Below, piece by piece: positions 8,005 through 16,520 of a stretch of 64,000 bases of DNA; the stretch's first letter is position 1; every line of letters starts with the position of its first letter. Below the pieces are notes generated by a model. That model was not told the DNA's origin. It saw only the letters and a list, made by a program, of their open reading frames with translations, and made no database searches. Both the position numbers and the translations under genes were made by a program. Source of the DNA: Luedemannella flava. Its GTDB lineage: Bacteria > Actinomycetota > Actinomycetes > Mycobacteriales > Micromonosporaceae. The stretch is taken from positions 62,001 to 126,000 of the forward strand of contig NZ_BAAALT010000034.1 of assembly GCF_039528515.1 (NCBI RefSeq), given 5' to 3'.

Positions 8005-9996
8005 ATGCGTACCCGCAAGCTGCTCGTTACGGCGGTCGCCGCTGCCCTGGTGTCGCCGGCGCTGCCGGCCGGTCCGGCCACCGCCGCCGACGCGGCGCCC
8101 ACCGTGTCGGTGACCGGTCCGGAGGTCGCGTCGGCGTACGCGTCGTTCACGCTGACCGCCGACGCCCAGGGCTCCGACGGGCTCACGTACGCGTGGACCG
8201 GCGACCCGGCGTGCTGGCTCTGGCCCGCCGACGGGGCCGAGGTCAGCGTCTCCTGTTCCGAGCCGTCGCCGGCGGCGTCGTTCACGGTCACGGTCAGTCA
8301 GGTCGACGGGCAGAGCGCCACGGCGACGGTCACGGTGCGCATCCGCCAGGCCGCCCCGTCGGCGTACTTCTACGGGTCGACGATCGTCCACGCCGGCGAG
8401 CCGAGCGTGGTCCAGTCGATGGTCGGCAACGCGGACCAGCCGACCTACGCGTGGACGGACACGCGCGGTTGGGTAACCGGTGACCGGACCGACGCGAGCG
8501 TGACGCTCAATCCGCCCACCGCGGACGTGGGTCAGACCAGCGACCTGACCCTGACGGTCACCAACGCCGACGGCCAGTCCGCGTCACACACCATGTCCTT
8601 CCTCGCCTACGCGCCGTTCCCCGCGACGATCACCGGTGCGACGAGCACCGTATCGGGCTCGACGGAGGCACTGACCGTCGTCACGGCCCGCGAGAACGTG
8701 ACCGTGTCCTGGTACGCGGAGTCCTATGAGTGCACGCTGACCCCGACGACCGACCGCGGCGCCGACCTGTCGTGCCCCGACTCGTTCAGCGGTGACGTAA
8801 CGGTGCACGCGTACCTCTACGACCAGGACACCTACGACTCGAAGACCGTCACCCACACGGTGGCCGTGTCCGCGCCGCTGCGGGTCACCATCGCGGGCGG
8901 TGGCCCCGCGACGGCCGGCAAGGGCGGCGTGACGCTCACCGCCGTGGACGCGTCGAGCACACCGGCCGTCTCGTGGGCGTGGAGCGCCAACCGGAACTGC
9001 CTGCCCGGCGCCCGCGACGCGCGCACGGTCGCGGTCCAGTGTCTCGGCGACGTGACCGGACCGGTGACCGTCACGCTGACCGCCGCCAGCGAGGACGGCC
9101 AGCACACCGTCGAGACCACCACCGTCGAGGTGGCCGCGCCGACCGTGGCGCCCACGGTGACGCTGACCGGCCCGGCGACCCCGGTGAAGGCGGGCACGCC
9201 GACCGGCCTGACCGTCGGCGCGAACCTGGCCGGCGCCGGTTTCCGGGCCACGGTGACGCTCCAGTCGAGCACCAACGGCACGACCTGGACGCCGGTGGGC
9301 GCCGCCGCGACCACCTCGGCAGCCGGCGCGCTCACCCTGACGGTCACGCCGACCGTCAGCACGAGGTACCGGGTGCTCGTGGCGACCGCAGCCGGGCCGG
9401 TGGCGAGCGCCCCGGTGACCGTCGTGGTGCCCGTGGCGACGCGCACCACGCTCACGGCGACGCCGGGCAACCCGGCGGTCCTGCGGGCACGCGTGGTGGA
9501 CGCGAAGACCGGCGGGCCGGTCGCCGGCGCGCGCGTGACGGTGACCGTGAAACGGTACGGCGCGACCCAGTGGACGACGATCGGCACGTACACGACCGAC
9601 GCGCAGGGCGTGGCCACCGTCCGGTACAGCACCGACCGGGCCGGTTACTACCAGGCCACGTACGCGGGCAGCGCCGTACTGGCCGGATCATCGGCGACCA
9701 CCGCGCTCGTCAAGGCGGTGCCGAAGGCGGCCGTGTCCGCGACCCGGTCCGGGTCGACGGTCACCGTGACGGCCCGGTTGACCGCCGGGTCGGGCGCGGC
9801 GGTCGCGGCCACGTCGGTGACGGTCCAGTACCGCGCGTACGGCTCGAACACGTGGCGCACGGTGAAGACGCTCTCGACGTCGGCGACCGGCAGCGCCGTG
9901 GTGAAGCACTCCGCCCGGTCGAAGACCAGCTACCGGGTCGTGTTCGGTGGATCGACCACCCTGTCGGCCGTGGCCAGCGCCGTCGTCACCCGCTGA
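8005..9996 (+). CDS. Secreted protein with tandem Ig-like domains
   Basis: The 663-residue product opens with a Sec signal peptide (MRTRKLLVTAVAAALVSPAL, cleavage probably near ATAADA). It then has several PKD/Ig-like beta-sandwich repeats of 80-100 residues rich in Thr, Val and Ser; the first four contain paired cysteines. The last two repeats (about residues 475-663) are the actinobacterial wall-protein type with VTVQYRAYGSNTWRTVKT-like strands. No catalytic domain or sortase signal is visible. The ATG at 8005 follows GGAGG. A role as an extracellular adhesion or matrix protein is only inferred. Confidence 0.75.
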   Translation: MRTRKLLVTAVAAALVSPALPAGPATAADAAPTVSVTGPEVASAYASFTLTADAQGSDGLTYAWTGDPACWLWPADGAEVSVSCSEPSPAASFTVTVSQVDGQSATATVTVRIRQAAPSAYFYGSTIVHAGEPSVVQSMVGNADQPTYAWTDTRGWVTGDRTDASVTLNPPTADVGQTSDLTLTVTNADGQSASHTMSFLAYAPFPATITGATSTVSGSTEALTVVTARENVTVSWYAESYECTLTPTTDRGADLSCPDSFSGDVTVHAYLYDQDTYDSKTVTHTVAVSAPLRVTIAGGGPATAGKGGVTLTAVDASSTPAVSWAWSANRNCLPGARDARTVAVQCLGDVTGPVTVTLTAASEDGQHTVETTTVEVAAPTVAPTVTLTGPATPVKAGTPTGLTVGANLAGAGFRATVTLQSSTNGTTWTPVGAAATTSAAGALTLTVTPTVSTRYRVLVATAAGPVASAPVTVVVPVATRTTLTATPGNPAVLRARVVDAKTGGPVAGARVTVTVKRYGATQWTTIGTYTTDAQGVATVRYSTDRAGYYQATYAGSAVLAGSSATTALVKAVPKAAVSATRSGSTVTVTARLTAGSGAAVAATSVTVQYRAYGSNTWRTVKTLSTSATGSAVVKHSARSKTSYRVVFGGSTTLSAVASAVVTR

Positions 9997-10034
9997 CCGG
10001 GCGCCGTTCCCGGCGTTTTCGCAGCGGGACCGGC

Positions 10035-10040
10035 TACCGT
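10035..10040 (+). promoter_or_regulatory. Leaderless-type -10 box (TACCGT)
   Basis: TACCGT ends six bases before the GTG at 10047, the spacing expected when transcription starts on the start codon. No Shine-Dalgarno is present. Confidence 0.45.
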
Positions 10041-10046
10041 TGGGGC

Positions 10047-10544
10047 GTGCACGAGAACGAGGCCCGGCGGGTGGTGGACGCGCTGCGGCACCGCGGCGTG
10101 CCCGCGCACGTGGAGCGCGCGTCGGTGGCGCGGTTCGGGGTGCGCGTCATGCTGCCCGACGGGCGGCAGGCCATCTGGGACACCGACGGGACGGCGGGCC
10201 TTGAGGCGCAGGTCATGCGCAACGGCGTCCTCGTCGGGTTCGTGCCGATGATCGAGGGATCGGACCACTTCACCGAGGAGCAGGTGATCGACGCGATCGC
10301 CCGCGCCGATTACGACCGGCCGATCGGCCGGCTGCGCAGCACCGCGCCGCCGCCGGCCGCCCCGCTGCCCCAGGAGGGTGGCTTCTTCCGCCGGTTCCTC
10401 GGCGGGTTCCGGGAACACCGACCGGCCCACCCGGTCGTCGCCGGGTGGGCCGCGCTCGGTTCTACCTGCGGACCCCGGGGATGCGGTCCACCGCCTCGCG
10501 GATGGTGGTGCCCAGATCGGCCTGCACCCAGGAGCGGGTGGTGA
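10047..10544 (+). CDS. Uncharacterised protein, 165 residues
   Basis: I do not recognise the family. The first 125 or so residues look like a real small alpha/beta protein (HRGVPAHVERASVARFGV, WDTDGTAGLEAQVMRNGV), probably leaderless. The tail after about residue 133 is Gly/Pro/Trp-rich and runs through a strong hairpin (10423-10452) and 83 bp into the convergent gene. The true end may therefore lie earlier, with a frameshift or sequencing error just before the hairpin, or the tail may be genuine. Confidence 0.5.
   Translation: MHENEARRVVDALRHRGVPAHVERASVARFGVRVMLPDGRQAIWDTDGTAGLEAQVMRNGVLVGFVPMIEGSDHFTEEQVIDAIARADYDRPIGRLRSTAPPPAAPLPQEGGFFRRFLGGFREHRPAHPVVAGWAALGSTCGPRGCGPPPRGWWCPDRPAPRSGW
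10423..10452. terminator. Bidirectional hairpin terminator
   Basis: A perfect 12-bp stem (arms 10423-10434 and 10441-10452, core GGCCCACCCGG) encloses a six-base loop TCGTCG. It lies ten bases past the stop of the leftward membrane-protein gene, between two convergent genes. Confidence 0.65.
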
Positions 10545-11478
10545 ACCCGCGGACCAGCTCCACGACGATCTGCACGATGCTCATGGCGGCGACGATGATC
10601 ACGCCGAGTCGCACCCATTCCCACACGTCCGCCCGCCAGTCCGCCGCGGTGACGAACGCCGGGTTGAGCAGGTGGTTGCTGGCGGCCACCCAGACCATCA
10701 CGACTGCGGCCGCGAGGTTGACCGCCGCGCCGGCGACGGCGACGGGCGCGCTCCACCGCGTGTACATCTTCACGTAGTTGAAGCTGAGCCCGGCCAGGGC
10801 GAGGAAGACGAACCCGTACACGACGCCCGTGTCCCACAGCCAGGGCGACAGGATCCCGATCGGGTCACCCGCCGCGTCGGTTTTGATCCGGAGTACGGGC
10901 GAGACGAGCACGAACGCCGCGAACAGCGCGAGCGCCACCGTCTCGGCGATCAGGTCGGCGTAGCGGCGCCGGCGGCTCGGCGGCTCCGGCAGCTGGTCCA
11001 GCGTCCACTCGCGGAGCACCGGCACGCGCACGTCCGGCAGCCGTTCGAGGACCGCGAACAGCAGTGTGGTCCAGAAGGCCACGTTCACGGCCGTGGTGAT
11101 CGCGGCGCCGATGACGTCGCCGATGATCTCGCCGATGCCGGCGCCGTCGAAGGCCTGCACGACGCCGACGACCGTCGCGACGATCGGCACGACGATGGCG
11201 ATCAGCGCGATCAGCAGCCGGGTGTACGGCAGGTAGAGCGCGGGGCCGATGAGGTGCAGCGGACGGTCGGAGTACCCGGCGGCGAGGCGGGCCGGGTCGC
11301 CCAGGCCGGTGAGCACCGCGCGCTCGGCGTCGGCCGGGTCCTCGCCGCCGTCGACCCGGGCCTCGACGGCGTCCTCGATGGAGGCGCGCAACTCGCGCTC
11401 GATGTCGGCGCGCTGGCGCTCGGGCAGGCGGCGCAGGGTGGCGTCCACGTACCGGTCGGTGAGGGTGGGGGTGGTCAT
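10462..11478 (-). CDS. Permease-prefix/HAAS-domain membrane protein, PadR partner
   Basis: The 338-residue protein starts with a helical HAAS/permease-prefix domain (residues 1-65: LPERQRADIERELRASIEDAVEAR). About eight hydrophobic helices follow, in pairs. Such proteins are typically encoded directly after a PadR regulator and are thought to be signalling or regulatory membrane partners. Its ATG overlaps the stop of the PadR gene, so the two form one unit under the palindromic operator at 11819-11843. No transport ATPase accompanies it. Confidence 0.75.
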   Translation of the reverse strand: MTTPTLTDRYVDATLRRLPERQRADIERELRASIEDAVEARVDGGEDPADAERAVLTGLGDPARLAAGYSDRPLHLIGPALYLPYTRLLIALIAIVVPIVATVVGVVQAFDGAGIGEIIGDVIGAAITTAVNVAFWTTLLFAVLERLPDVRVPVLREWTLDQLPEPPSRRRRYADLIAETVALALFAAFVLVSPVLRIKTDAAGDPIGILSPWLWDTGVVYGFVFLALAGLSFNYVKMYTRWSAPVAVAGAAVNLAAAVVMVWVAASNHLLNPAFVTAADWRADVWEWVRLGVIIVAAMSIVQIVVELVRGFTTRSWVQADLGTTIREAVDRIPGVRR

Positions 11479-11810
11479 GACTCGCCTCTCAGGGTGCGGA
11501 ATGCGGAGTGGAGGTCGTCCCAGTCGTGGGTGAGCGCGTCCGCGAGGGCGGTGCCGGCGTCACTGGTCCGGTAGAACTTGCGGGGTCGGGCCTCGTCGGT
11601 GTTCCAGTCGCTGATCAGCAGGCCCTGCTTCTCCAGTCGGCGCAGAAGGGGGTAGAGCGTGTTCGCGTCGACGGCGAAACCGGAGCGCTCAAGGTGGTCG
11701 AGCAGCGCGTACCCGTAGTTGGGCTCCTTGAGGATGATCAGGCAGGCCAGCACGACGGTCCCCCGTCGCAGCTCCTGCAGATGCATCCCGCGCAGTTCAT
11801 CGTCGTACAT
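11475..11810 (-). CDS. PadR-family transcriptional regulator
   Basis: A 111-residue winged-helix repressor. The N-terminal HTH contains the PadR signature (YGYALLDHLERSGFAVDANTLYPLLRRLEKQGLL), followed by a short dimerisation helix. The ATG at 11810 is chosen because the next upstream ATG, at 11834, lies inside the perfect palindrome at 11819-11843, which is more likely an operator in the 5' region. PadR repressors generally bind their own promoters, so autoregulation with the downstream membrane gene is expected. Confidence 0.85.
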   Translation of the reverse strand: MYDDELRGMHLQELRRGTVVLACLIILKEPNYGYALLDHLERSGFAVDANTLYPLLRRLEKQGLLISDWNTDEARPRKFYRTSDAGTALADALTHDWDDLHSAFRTLRGES

Positions 11811-11818
11811 GCCACTCA

Positions 11819-11843
11819 CTATAGTGTGTTGCACACACTATAG
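11819..11843. promoter_or_regulatory. Palindromic operator for the PadR regulator
   Basis: Perfect 11-base arms CTATAGTGTGT and ACACACTATAG flank a TGC spacer. The element begins eight bases upstream of the padR-type start codon. Its TATAGT parts can also serve as a -10 element, so a bound repressor would block transcription directly. Confidence 0.7.
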
Positions 11844-12236
11844 CAACGGGCACATCAATGGCGCGCGACCTTGGTGATCACGCCGGGTAATCGAGAAGGG
11901 GGAGGTCGCCGTCCGCACAGCGCACCCGTGATGCGGACACGGTCCCGGTGCCGAAGCATGCCGACGTTCAGAGGTGCGGTCGCTGCGCATGGCCTGGCCC
12001 AGCGTGCCCAAGATCTGAGTCTTCTGTGCAGGAGTGGGGCTGGGCTGCGGTCTCGCACGGAAGACGGCGATCTCCACGACATGGGTTGGGCGATTTGTCG
12101 ATTATTGGGCCGTCGGGACTACGCGTTCGCACCGCGTTCGCCGATCATGGCCCGACGCACGCCAACCACCGGTGATCGGACTGCACATTCGCACCGGAGA
12201 TCGCGATCTCTACGCTGACGCTGACCGCCTGATCAA
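11844..12236. other. Gene-free stretch, about 390 bp
   Basis: I see no convincing gene here. Several short open frames exist on both strands, but they lack start signals, are Arg/Pro/Ser-rich and resemble no family. There is no tRNA-like T-loop and no inverted repeat pair of an insertion sequence. The segment from 12080 to 12130 is less GC-rich than the rest. It separates a leftward unit on one side from the terminator of another on the other side. Confidence 0.5.
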
Positions 12237-12254
12237 CGCGCCACCCGTGGCGCG
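12237..12254 (-). terminator. Hairpin after the DUF574 methyltransferase
   Basis: CGCGCCAC and GTGGCGCG form a perfect 8-bp inverted repeat around CC, seven bases beyond the stop codon of the leftward gene that ends at 12262. Confidence 0.5.
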
Positions 12255-12261
12255 CCGGGAG

Positions 12262-13131
12262 CTAGGGGATGCGGGCGACGGCGCCGTAGCCGGAGACCTC
12301 GGCGGCGGTGGGGCGCGGCTGGGGCTCGTTCTCGGCGCGCCAGTCGGCGACCGACACGATGCCGGGCTCGACGAACTCCAGGCCGTCGAAGAACCGCGCG
12401 AACTCCTCCTTGGAGCGCATCCGCGCCGGCACCCGGGTGCGCTGACCGACCGCGTTGATCTCCTTGATCTTCTCCGGCGGCAGGTAGTCGTTGGTGGCCT
12501 GGGTGACGGTCAGGTAGCTGCCCGACGGCATGGCGCTCACCAGCTGACCCACCAGGTCGTACGGGTTGTCCTCGTCGAGGATGAAGTGCATGACCGCCAC
12601 CAGCATCAGCCCGACGGGCTGGCTCAGGTCGAGCGTGGCGGTCAGCTCCGGCGCCTGGAGGATCTTGTCGGGGTCGCGCAGGTCCGCGTCGATGTACGCG
12701 GTGGCGCCCTCATCCGAGCTGGTGAGCAGCGCGCGGGCGTGCACCAGCACGATCGGGTCGTTGTCGACGTAGACGATGCGCGAGGTCGGCGCGATGGACT
12801 GCGCGACCTGGTGCGTGTTGTTCGCGGTCGGGATGCCGGTGCCGATGTCGAGGAACTGCCGGATGCCGGCCTCGCGGGCCAGGTAGGTCACCGCGCGGCG
12901 CAGGAACGCCCGGTTCTCGATCACGGCGAGGCGGATGGTCGGGAACGCGGCCGCGATCTGGTCGCCCGACGCCCGGTCAGCGGGGAAGTTGTCCTTGCCG
13001 CCGAGCCAGTAGTCGTAGCGGCGGGCTGGGTGGGCGACGCTGACGTCGATGCGCGCCCCGGAGCTGTCCGGGTCCGCATCGGCCGGGATCCGCATCCACG
13101 ACGGTGTCGCGTCCGTCTCCTCAGCAGTCAC
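12262..13131 (-). CDS. SAM-dependent methyltransferase, DUF574 (PF04672) family
   Basis: The 289-residue protein matches the actinobacterial DUF574 family. It has the N-terminal ARRYDYWLGGKDNFPADR signature, a SAM-binding motif near residue 90 (FLDIGTGIPT), an acidic loop after strand 2 (IVYVDNDPIVL) and a later segment LMLVAVMHFI. These proteins have a class I methyltransferase fold and unknown acceptors, and they are strongly amplified in Streptomyces and relatives. The GTG at 13131 follows GAGAGGGG. It is a single-gene unit flanked by hairpins on both sides. Confidence 0.85.
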   Translation of the reverse strand: MTAEETDATPSWMRIPADADPDSSGARIDVSVAHPARRYDYWLGGKDNFPADRASGDQIAAAFPTIRLAVIENRAFLRRAVTYLAREAGIRQFLDIGTGIPTANNTHQVAQSIAPTSRIVYVDNDPIVLVHARALLTSSDEGATAYIDADLRDPDKILQAPELTATLDLSQPVGLMLVAVMHFILDEDNPYDLVGQLVSAMPSGSYLTVTQATNDYLPPEKIKEINAVGQRTRVPARMRSKEEFARFFDGLEFVEPGIVSVADWRAENEPQPRPTAAEVSGYGAVARIP

Positions 13132-13205
13132 CGGACGACCCCTCTCACCCGTTGATGCCCGTTCGCGGCGGGCGGTCCCCTGTGGACCCGCGCCCATGCT
13201 AGACC

Positions 13206-13240
13206 CGTTCCCCGGCGACGCGGCCGTCGACCGGGGAACG
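13206..13240 (-). terminator. Long hairpin after the FtsX-type permease
   Basis: Arms CGTTCCCCGG (13206-13215) and CCGGGGAACG (13231-13240) pair perfectly. Inside them CGACG and CGTCG pair around CGGC, giving a nearly continuous 15-bp stem with one bulged base. It lies 10 bp past the permease stop codon. Confidence 0.65.
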
Positions 13241-13250
13241 ATTCAGCGTC

Positions 13251-15671
13251 CTATTCGGATGACCGGACCGCCGGAGTGCGCAGAGCAAGGTGTGCCGACA
13301 GCGTCCCCGCCCCGATGGCCAGCGCGAGGCAGCACCCGACCACCGCCGCCACCGACGCCCACGGCACGATCAGGTCGACCGGCGCGCCGATCGACGCGCT
13401 CAAGCCCGCCCGCAGGCCCGCCAGCGAGGACAGCGCGACCGCCAGGCCCAGGACGGTGCCGACCGCCACGACAAGCGCCGACTCGGCCGCGACCAGCCCG
13501 CGCACGCGGGTGGCGCTCGCACCGGCGAGGCGCAGCAGGGCCAGGTCACGGGCCCGCCCGACGACGGCCATGAGCAGCGTCGTCGCGATGGACAGCCCGG
13601 TGTACCCGGTGGCGACCGCGACGAGGATCCACACGAAGATCTGCACGAGCCGGTCCTCCTCGGCGTCCGAGCCACCGGAGTCGGCCGTCAGGTCGACCGC
13701 CCGCGCCCCGAGGCCACCGCCGAGGCGGGCCTGCGTGGTCGCGGCGGTCCCGTCGAGCACGTACGCCACCGGCGCCAGCGCCGACGGGTCGTGGGCGCGC
13801 ACGGTCGCCCGCGACATGATGACCGGCGTGGGCGCCGCTTCGACGACCGCGAGCACCGTGACCGTCTCCCGGGCGCCGTCGGCGAGCGTCAGCTCGTGCG
13901 TCGACCCGACCGCCCAGTCCAGCCAGCCGACGACGGCCACGCCGCGCGGGTCGGTGCCCAGCCGGGCCAGGCTGCCGGACGTGGCCGTCAGCAGGTCCCC
14001 GCGCCAGACGGCGTCGATGCCGGTCACGTCCACCGCGCCCCGGGAGGCGTCGTAGACGACGCTGGGCAGCGGCGCCGGCCCACCGGCCGCCCGGGCCGCC
14101 GCGTCCGACAGTCCCGGCACGGTGTCGGGCCGCACCATCACCCCGGCGCCGGTGCGTTCCTTCTCCCCCACGCCGTACGCGGCGGTCATGGTGGCGGCGA
14201 AGCCCAGGATCAGGGTGGCGAAGCCGACCGTGAGCAGCACCGGCGCGGCCGTGCCCGCGGTGCGCCGCACGGCCAGCGCGGCGCTGCCGCGCACCAGCGT
14301 CCCGGTCGCGCCCCGGCCCAGCGTGAACGGCCAGGTGAGCACCCGCACCAGCGGCCCGACGACCACCGGCGCCAGCGCGGCCAGCCCCAGGATCAGCGCC
14401 ATCGCGGCGTACAACGAGGTGTTCATCAGGTTTTCCGGCTCCGCGAACGCGGAGCCGACCACGAGCGCGAGGCCGCCGACGGTGAGCGCCCCGCCGACCA
14501 GCCACCGCGACCATGTCATCGGCCGGCGCTCGACGGTCGCCTCGCGCAGCGCGGCCACGGGCCGCACCCGCGCCGCCCGGCGGGCCACCGCCCACACGGC
14601 CACCAGCGCGACGACCACCCCGCCGAGGTACGCCGCCACCAGGGCCGCGACGTCGGCGACGACCGTGAAGCCCACCGGTTCCAGGCCGGCGCGCACCAGC
14701 GCGTCGCCAGCCCACGGCGCGGCCAGCGCGCCGAGCGCCACGCCCACCGCGCTCGCGACCAGGCCCACCCCGAGCGCCTCGGCGCCCAGCAGCCGGCGCA
14801 CCTGGCCGGGCGTCGCGCCCACGGCCCGCAGCAGGGCGAGCTCGCGCCGGCGCTGCGTGGCCGTGAACGCGAACGTCGACGCCACGATGAACACCGACAC
14901 GAACACGGCCAGGGTGCCGACGGCGATGAGGATCTGCGCGCCGATCCACCGCAGCCGGGCGTACGCCTCGGCCTCGGCGTCCCGGCGTGCCTCGCCGGTG
15001 AGGACCCGCCCGTCGCCGGCGACGGCGGCGGCCGCCATTGCGACCTCGTCGGCCGGCCCGTCGACGAGCAGCCCGATCAGTCGCACCCCGGGGGCGAGCC
15101 GGGCGGCGGTCGCGTCGGGAAGATACACGCCGGGGCCGTCGATCAGGCCGGTGACCGTGTAGGGCGCCGGGCCGGCTCCGGTGAGCACCTGCACGGTGGC
15201 CCCGACCGGCGCGCCGGCGTCGCGGCCGAGGACCACCTCACCGTCCGCGGCGGGCGCCCTGCCCTCAATGAGGGGGTACGGGCGCAGAGCGGCGCTCGCC
15301 CAGCCGTGACCCTGCGGGTCGAGCGGGTGCGGGTCGCCGACCGGCCGCCCGCCCACGACCGCCTGGGCGTAGAACGTGCGGTCCGGGATCGCGGCGACCA
15401 CGCCCGGCACCCGCGCCAACGCCCCGACCAGCTCCGTGGTCCGCGCGGCCGACCAGGGCACGTACTCGGTGAAGCCGAGGTCGTTGTCCGCAGCGGCGGG
15501 GCTCTGCACCAGCACCGGACTGCCCGAAAGGCGCGGCGGCACCTGGGCGTTCGCCGACGTGATCAGCAGCAGGGTGCCGGTGACCAGCCCGACGCCGAGG
15601 GCGAGCGCCACGAACATGCCCGCGAACGCCGCCCAACGCCGGCGCAGCGTGGCGGTGGCGAGGCCGGTCAC
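13251..15671 (-). CDS. ABC transporter permease, FtsX/MacB type
   Basis: An 806-residue inner-membrane protein with the double-FtsX layout. It has one N-terminal helix (residues 12-37), an extracellular domain, a first FtsX block (about 240-370, with the cytoplasmic motif TATQRRRELALLRAVGATPGQVRR), a middle membrane segment, a second extracellular domain and a second FtsX block (about 680-800, RARDLALLRLAGASATRVRGLV). Such permeases export lipids, peptides or drugs, or provide cell-envelope defence. The GTG overlaps the ATPase stop codon. The divergent two-component system probably controls the pair. Confidence 0.88.
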   Translation of the reverse strand: MTGLATATLRRRWAAFAGMFVALALGVGLVTGTLLLITSANAQVPPRLSGSPVLVQSPAAADNDLGFTEYVPWSAARTTELVGALARVPGVVAAIPDRTFYAQAVVGGRPVGDPHPLDPQGHGWASAALRPYPLIEGRAPAADGEVVLGRDAGAPVGATVQVLTGAGPAPYTVTGLIDGPGVYLPDATAARLAPGVRLIGLLVDGPADEVAMAAAAVAGDGRVLTGEARRDAEAEAYARLRWIGAQILIAVGTLAVFVSVFIVASTFAFTATQRRRELALLRAVGATPGQVRRLLGAEALGVGLVASAVGVALGALAAPWAGDALVRAGLEPVGFTVVADVAALVAAYLGGVVVALVAVWAVARRAARVRPVAALREATVERRPMTWSRWLVGGALTVGGLALVVGSAFAEPENLMNTSLYAAMALILGLAALAPVVVGPLVRVLTWPFTLGRGATGTLVRGSAALAVRRTAGTAAPVLLTVGFATLILGFAATMTAAYGVGEKERTGAGVMVRPDTVPGLSDAAARAAGGPAPLPSVVYDASRGAVDVTGIDAVWRGDLLTATSGSLARLGTDPRGVAVVGWLDWAVGSTHELTLADGARETVTVLAVVEAAPTPVIMSRATVRAHDPSALAPVAYVLDGTAATTQARLGGGLGARAVDLTADSGGSDAEEDRLVQIFVWILVAVATGYTGLSIATTLLMAVVGRARDLALLRLAGASATRVRGLVAAESALVVAVGTVLGLAVALSSLAGLRAGLSASIGAPVDLIVPWASVAAVVGCCLALAIGAGTLSAHLALRTPAVRSSE

Positions 15672-16411
15672 CGGGCCACCTCCAGCCGCGCCATGCGGCC
15701 CGCCACGCCCTCGGCCGACAGCGGGCCGGCCAGCTCGTCGACCAGGGCGCCGTCGGCGAGGAACAGCACCCGGTCGGCGTGCCCGGCCGCGAGCGGATCG
15801 TGGGTGACCATGACGACCGTGTGCCCGTGCCGGTCGACGAGCCCGCGCAGCAGCGCCAGGACCTGCCGCGACGCGGCCGAGTCCAGCGCGCCGGTCGGCT
15901 CGTCGGCGAACACGACCGCGGGCCGGGTGACCAGCGCGCGGGCCAGCGCCACCCGCTGCCGCTCGCCGCCCGACAGCTCGGCGGGCAGGTGCCCCGCCCG
16001 GCCCGCCAGGCCCACCTCGGACAGGGCCGCGGTGATGTCGGCCGGGGCCGGGCGGCGCCGCGACAGCCGCAGGGGCAGCGCGACGTTCTGTTCGGCCGTG
16101 AGCGACGCGATGAGGTTCGCGGCCTGGAACACGAAGCCCACCCGCTCGCGCCGCAGCACCGTGAGCCGCCGCTCGCTCAGCGGGCCCAGGTCCGTCCCGT
16201 CGATGAGCACCTGCCCGCCGTCGGGCCGTTCCAGGCCGGCCGCGCAGTGCAGCAGCGTCGACTTGCCCGACCCGGACGGGCCCATCACGGCCGTGAACGT
16301 CCCGTTGGCGAAGTCGGCGGTGAGCCCGTCCAGGGCCACGACCGCCCGCTCACCCGTCCCGTACACCTTCCGCACCGCCCGCAACCGGACGGCGTACGCA
16401 TTCGTCAGCAC
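15668..16411 (-). CDS. ABC transporter ATPase, MacB/LolD type
   Basis: This 247-residue ATPase has Walker A (GPSGSGKST), a Q-loop (VFQAANLI), the signature LSGGERQRVALARAL, Walker B (VVFADEPTGALD) and the His switch (MVTHD). The ADEPTGALD form is typical of FtsX-partner ATPases. The GTG at 16411 begins the conserved N-terminus (VLTNAYAVRLRAVRKVYG); the longer upstream frame is low-complexity and overlaps the divergent kinase gene. It powers the permease encoded immediately downstream. Confidence 0.88.
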   Translation of the reverse strand: MLTNAYAVRLRAVRKVYGTGERAVVALDGLTADFANGTFTAVMGPSGSGKSTLLHCAAGLERPDGGQVLIDGTDLGPLSERRLTVLRRERVGFVFQAANLIASLTAEQNVALPLRLSRRRPAPADITAALSEVGLAGRAGHLPAELSGGERQRVALARALVTRPAVVFADEPTGALDSAASRQVLALLRGLVDRHGHTVVMVTHDPLAAGHADRVLFLADGALVDELAGPLSAEGVAGRMARLEVAR

Positions 16412-16508
16412 CCGCCCAGCCAACCGGCCGGCCGGGTACGAGCGCACTGGCGCGGGGGTGAGAACCGACGGTAGACCTGGCGCTACCGCGCGGCGCCGCC
16501 CCGCCGGA

Positions 16509-16514
16509 TACGGT
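16509..16514 (+). promoter_or_regulatory. Leaderless-type -10 box of the histidine kinase (TACGGT)
   Basis: TACGGT ends six bases before the GTG at 16521, with no Shine-Dalgarno between. The start of the divergent ABC ATPase is only 109 bp away. Confidence 0.5.
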
Positions 16515-16520
16515 CGACGG

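Noticed and set aside
11871..12218. Small open frames in the gene-free stretch
   Set aside because: No start signals, no family resemblance and Arg/Ser-rich composition typical of non-coding high-GC DNA.
13290..16520. A 1487-residue rightward frame across the ABC exporter genes
   Set aside because: Only the part from 16521 encodes a real protein (the histidine kinase). The rest is Arg/Gly/Pro-rich antisense of the exporter genes.
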